From Torreya grandis (Eukaryota > Streptophyta > Pinopsida > Cupressales > Taxaceae): a stretch of 64,000 nucleotides of DNA. The notes under the pieces were generated by a model that ran no database searches, was not told the origin of the DNA, and worked only from the letters and a program-made list of their open reading frames with translations. Location: contig JARHVA010000250.1 in assembly GCA_037957365.1 (NCBI GenBank), positions 957,501 to 1,021,500 of the forward strand, given 5' to 3'. This document shows, one piece after another, positions 60,857-64,000 of the stretch; the first letter of the stretch is position 1; each line of letters begins with the position of its first letter. Both the position numbers and the translations under genes were made by a program.

Positions 60857-60958
60857 TACCCTAAGCTTGATTGCCTCTTTCTCTCTACCCTAGGCTTCAC
60901 TGCCTCTTTTTCTCTACCCTAGGCTTAACTGCCTCTCTCTTTCTACCCTAGGCCTACC
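60857..60958. repeat. 29-bp tandem repeat, 3.5 copies
   Basis: Units at 60857-60885, 60886-60914 and 60915-60943, each like TACCCTAGGCTTCACTGCCT followed by CTTTTTCTC, then a partial copy. It directly follows the first paired motif. Confidence 0.9.
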
Positions 60959-61104
60959 TACTTATCCCAAATCTAGGCCTCATAACCTATATTCTTGACT
61001 CTTGACACTATGACCTATCTTTTAAGCTCTAGACCTCTAGACCTATCTCAACTTATCTTTTTCCTTAAAAAACAAACCTTTTTTTAGATCTTTTTTCTTA
61101 GGCT

Positions 61105-61190
61105 CTAGGAGAACTACATTGGACTAAGGCCCTAAACTAGGCTATATAGGTAGCACTTAGATGACATGAGGTCTTCTGAGGATAGCTTAG
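61105..61190 (+). other. Paired motif, element C copy 2
   Basis: TAGGAGAACTACATTGGAC, AAGGCCCTAAACTAGG, CTATATAGGTAGCACTTAG and a continuation GATGACATGAGGTCTTCTGAGG. Confidence 0.65.
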
Positions 61191-62595
61191 CCATTAGGCT
61201 AGTTGACTAATTCCACTAGTGATCCAAAACTCACCCTTTCTCTTATCTTACTATTTTTCAATAGTCACTGACATTAGCATTAATGCTGACATCGATACTT
61301 TATCAACCTATGTAATAGTCAATGTTAGTAGGAAACTATCAACCTCAATGTTGTGTTAGCTGATGTCAATTAACCTCACTAACATCGATGATTAGTTTAG
61401 CCCCAAGGCTGAATAACCCAAATATAACCTTACCTATTTCCCCTAAAAACCTACCCACAAAACCCCCTAACTTATCGTACACCTACACTAACCTATTTTC
61501 TACCCCTCCACTAACATTTTCTACACCCCCACCTATCATTTAACCTAAAAATTACAAATACTAAATCAAACTAGTGTAGGCTCTTACCTCATCTCTCTGT
61601 CTCCTCCTAACTAGCACCATTAGATCCTTTGGTTGTATGCCTCCTACTGGGTCCCCACCTTGAGCTACCATCTCAAATCACTCTCAAGCTCTATTTCTTC
61701 TCACCAATCACCAAGTTACAAATGAGTTTGGTCAGCCACCAAGCCCCCTTTTGTCAAGTTTGGTTGGCCATTGATATTGATATTCTTGATCTAACTTATT
61801 AATGTTAGTGCTTACACCTACTAACATCGATAACATTTCCCTAAGTTTATCGACATCAACAATTTCTACTACTGATATCAACAAATGTAATTGATGTTGG
61901 CACCATTCCAATACTATTTTCCTCAACACAAAACCCCCAACTCTTCACACCTTATCCATACAATAGGGAAATTGGAGATCATATGTATCTCCCCTAACCA
62001 TGACACAATAACATTTAAGATCACTTAAATATTCACCCATGATGACTTTTCTTAGAGATCATGAATATTTCCTCACTCATTGACCCTTTTTACACCAACC
62101 TTGTATTGATTGTCCTCACCATTTATGTTATTTCACTATAGTTAACTATAATGCACACACAGGTATATTAGGTATTTTAGATGGAAACCAAGCCCATCCT
62201 ATCACTTTCAACCCTTTTGTGTTTCCTAGGAGTATTTCCTACCTTAGATACCTAAAACATGTTGACCATTAGAGCTATAACTTTGATTGTTTTGACCTAT
62301 CAGCTATCACTTACAAGCTATGCTTTGGTCACTTCTATCTGAGTCCTCCTTAACTTTGCATGTTCTTGACTTTGATTACTATATCTTGTTTTAGTATACA
62401 CATATGAAATGATTCTCAATTCTATACCATTCATACAATTACCTTTTTATCAAACTGGTACTTGATTTTGGTTTCTCCTCTATCGATTCCCATTTTAAGG
62501 GGGGATAATGATACCTCATGTAATACTTGGAGCATATAACTCCTATTTTTGTCTTGTAACATGTTAGTAAAAATTACAAGATGAAAATGGAAAAA

Positions 62596-63925
62596 TTTAG
62601 ACACCAAAATTATGTCACACAAATTTGCATAACTCCCTATGTCAAAACCCCCCTTAAGCCCATTTTAATAATAATAATTAATCTCCCTAACCCATACTTT
62701 TACCCCTCACACATTTAATTAATTTAAAACACTTAATTAATTTAATTAAAAACACCTATTGACACCTTACCTAGCCACCTCATCCTATGACTAATTCTCA
62801 CCTGATGAGTCACCTCAAGACCTAGTCCCCTCATCCTAACTACCCAAGATTTATTCCCACTTCCAAACTAAATTCCTAAATAACTACTTCTTTCCTAACC
62901 TCTTATTTTTTCCATTTGATAATGGGTGTCACACTTGTCATAAACACCAATATAAAATAGGTCAAAATAGTAAGGTTTAATTATTCTAGGGTCACCAACA
63001 TCGTTTAACCAATAGCTAACATCAATGGGATTACCAACATCAATAATATAAGCCAATCTCCAACCTATAGTTCAGGTCAACAAAAATTAAGAAAATCAAT
63101 TCTTACTCTCATTCAGGCTCTCAACATTCTATTTTTTAACATCTTGGCTTAAAATCATCCTACGTAATTCAATCAAAATCATCATCTAAGCTCTTTAGGA
63201 CCAACAAAACCTACTTGTTCTCTCTATTTAGGCATTCAGGTTCAGACTCCCTGATAGGATCCATCAACCTAGCACTTATCATTTAAAAACCACCAAAGCT
63301 AAGTACATCACATATATTATAGGTCATTTAATTATTTATTCTACTATTTATTTGTATCTATTCTATATTACTTTATGGACTTTTGATCGTGCTCCCATAA
63401 GGGTGGTATAAAGCTTCCTCACTTGTTTCCCTTTAACCTAACAACACCAAACCTCTGACCAGACTTAACCAAGCCATAATCTCCATCTCATAACTCTCCA
63501 AACCTCCTTGACCTAATACAAACCATTTCCTAGGCTTGGGAAAGCCTTTTGCAAGCTCCTAAATAATTATTGCCCCTATCAACCTTGACAACCTAACTGA
63601 CATTGGTCACCTTACTACTAACCTTGATAGTATAACTGATATTGGTCACTCCCCTACCAATGTCGATGACTATGGATTCCATAGCCTCTTCAAAACCTAC
63701 CTAGATAACTTATAAAATACAAACAGAGTACCTCACCTATACCCTGTCACTCTTTGCTACATATAGGTTGCTAATAACAGTAATCTCATCTCTTTTTCAC
63801 TCTCTCTTTACCTCTCTTTTAGTTATTTATTATTCTTTTATCTCTCAAAAGTGGACTATCATCTCTAGGGAAGTTTCACACTTCTTAAAAAAATCATGTA
63901 GCTTGGAAGCCCACTAATTTATCTA
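62596..63925 (+). repeat. Element C 3' LTR, to the rearrangement point
   Basis: Starts TTTAGACACC and matches the 5' LTR from 46232 in order to the place corresponding to about 47565 (TTTATCTGC there, TTTATCTAC here). Confidence 0.9.
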
Positions 63926-64000
63926 CAATATAAGCCAATCTTCAACCTCTGACCAGAATTAACCAAACCATAATCTCCCTCTCATAACACTCCCAACCTC
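63926..64000 (+). repeat. Rearranged LTR segment at right edge
   Basis: After 63925 the sequence jumps back to an earlier LTR position (AATATAAGCCAATCT, as at 63045) and then, at a shared AACCT, to CTCTGACCAGAATTAACC (as at 63455). It is a partial LTR duplication with an internal deletion, or a second damaged LTR. The window ends inside it. Confidence 0.75.

Larger units (their letters stand above)
60670..62595 (+). other. Element C 3' region, second part
   Basis: No sense gene seen. It holds two copies of the paired ACTACAT motif, a 29-bp tandem repeat, several CATCGATA-like motifs (61255-61400, 61758-61910) and two purine tracts: TTTTAAGGGGGGATAA near 62492-62507 and AGATGAAAATGGAAAAA directly before the 3' LTR. 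Confidence 0.65.
46232..64000 (+). mobile_element. Element C: Tat-type retrotransposon of a second family, right end outside window
   Basis: 5' LTR, primer site, gag, protease, reverse transcriptase, RNase H, archaeal-type RNase H and integrase in plus orientation, then a 4.9-kb 3' region and a 3' LTR from 62596. LTR and internal sequence differ from A and B, but the architecture and short 3' motifs are shared. LTR mismatch over about 430 bases is near 12-13% by eye. The 3' region carries an antisense PMD pseudogene absent from A and B. Confidence 0.9.

Overview
This window looks like a large, AT-rich plant nuclear genome. I see no cellular protein-coding gene, tRNA, rRNA or CRISPR array. Almost everything from about 4.4 kb to the right edge is decayed LTR retrotransposon, and the elements are inserted into one another. 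The evidence for a plant is Ty3/gypsy elements of the Tat type, which carry a second, archaeal-type RNase H between RNase H and integrase. A plant mobile domain (PMD) reading frame and a Ty1/copia-type element with an initiator-Met-like primer site point the same way. The density of old nested LTR elements would suit a conifer or another giant-genome plant, but the sequence alone does not settle the species.

Layout. (1) 1-4394: anonymous AT-rich flank with a nearly perfect 104-bp-arm hairpin (617-864) and a 21-bp tandem repeat. (2) Element D, Ty1/copia-like, plus strand: 5' LTR 4395-6469, primer site, a broken gag-only region 6533-9012, and a 3' LTR from 10378 that is cut at 10948 and resumes at 43776, ending at 46149. 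(3) Element A, Tat-type, plus strand, 10949-43770, lies inside that 3' LTR, with the exact 5-bp duplication AATCT on both sides. (4) Element B, same family as A but minus strand, 21160-37624, lies inside A's reverse transcriptase, with GGAG duplicated. (5) 46150-46231: a scrap of a further D-family LTR. (6) Element C, a different Tat-type family, plus strand, starts at 46232 and runs off the right edge. Its 3' LTR begins at 62596.

How the parts relate. A, B and C each keep the order gag, protease, reverse transcriptase, RNase H, archaeal-type RNase H, integrase, then a long 3' non-coding region. All are riddled with stops and frameshifts and none could make a working polyprotein. Catalytic positions have also been hit: A lacks the second Asp of the reverse transcriptase box, B has lost a key Asp of the archaeal-type RNase H and the Glu of integrase, and C's protease has Asn for Asp. 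Hand comparison of LTR pairs gives roughly 18% (D), 11-18% (A), 12-13% (C) and 9-10% (B) mismatch in the stretches I read. This agrees with the nesting order D, then A, then B.

The most interesting signals are: an antisense PMD pseudogene in C that stays in one frame for about 600 codons and is interrupted only by stops one C-to-T change away from Gln or Arg codons; an array of hairpins at the same place upstream of the 3' LTR in A and B; a paired AACTACAT...ATGTAGG motif shared by the 3' regions of A, B and C; a 42-bp minisatellite seen only in B's leader; a deletion that removed the TATA box from D's 5' LTR; and the very fresh 104-bp inverted duplication near the left edge.
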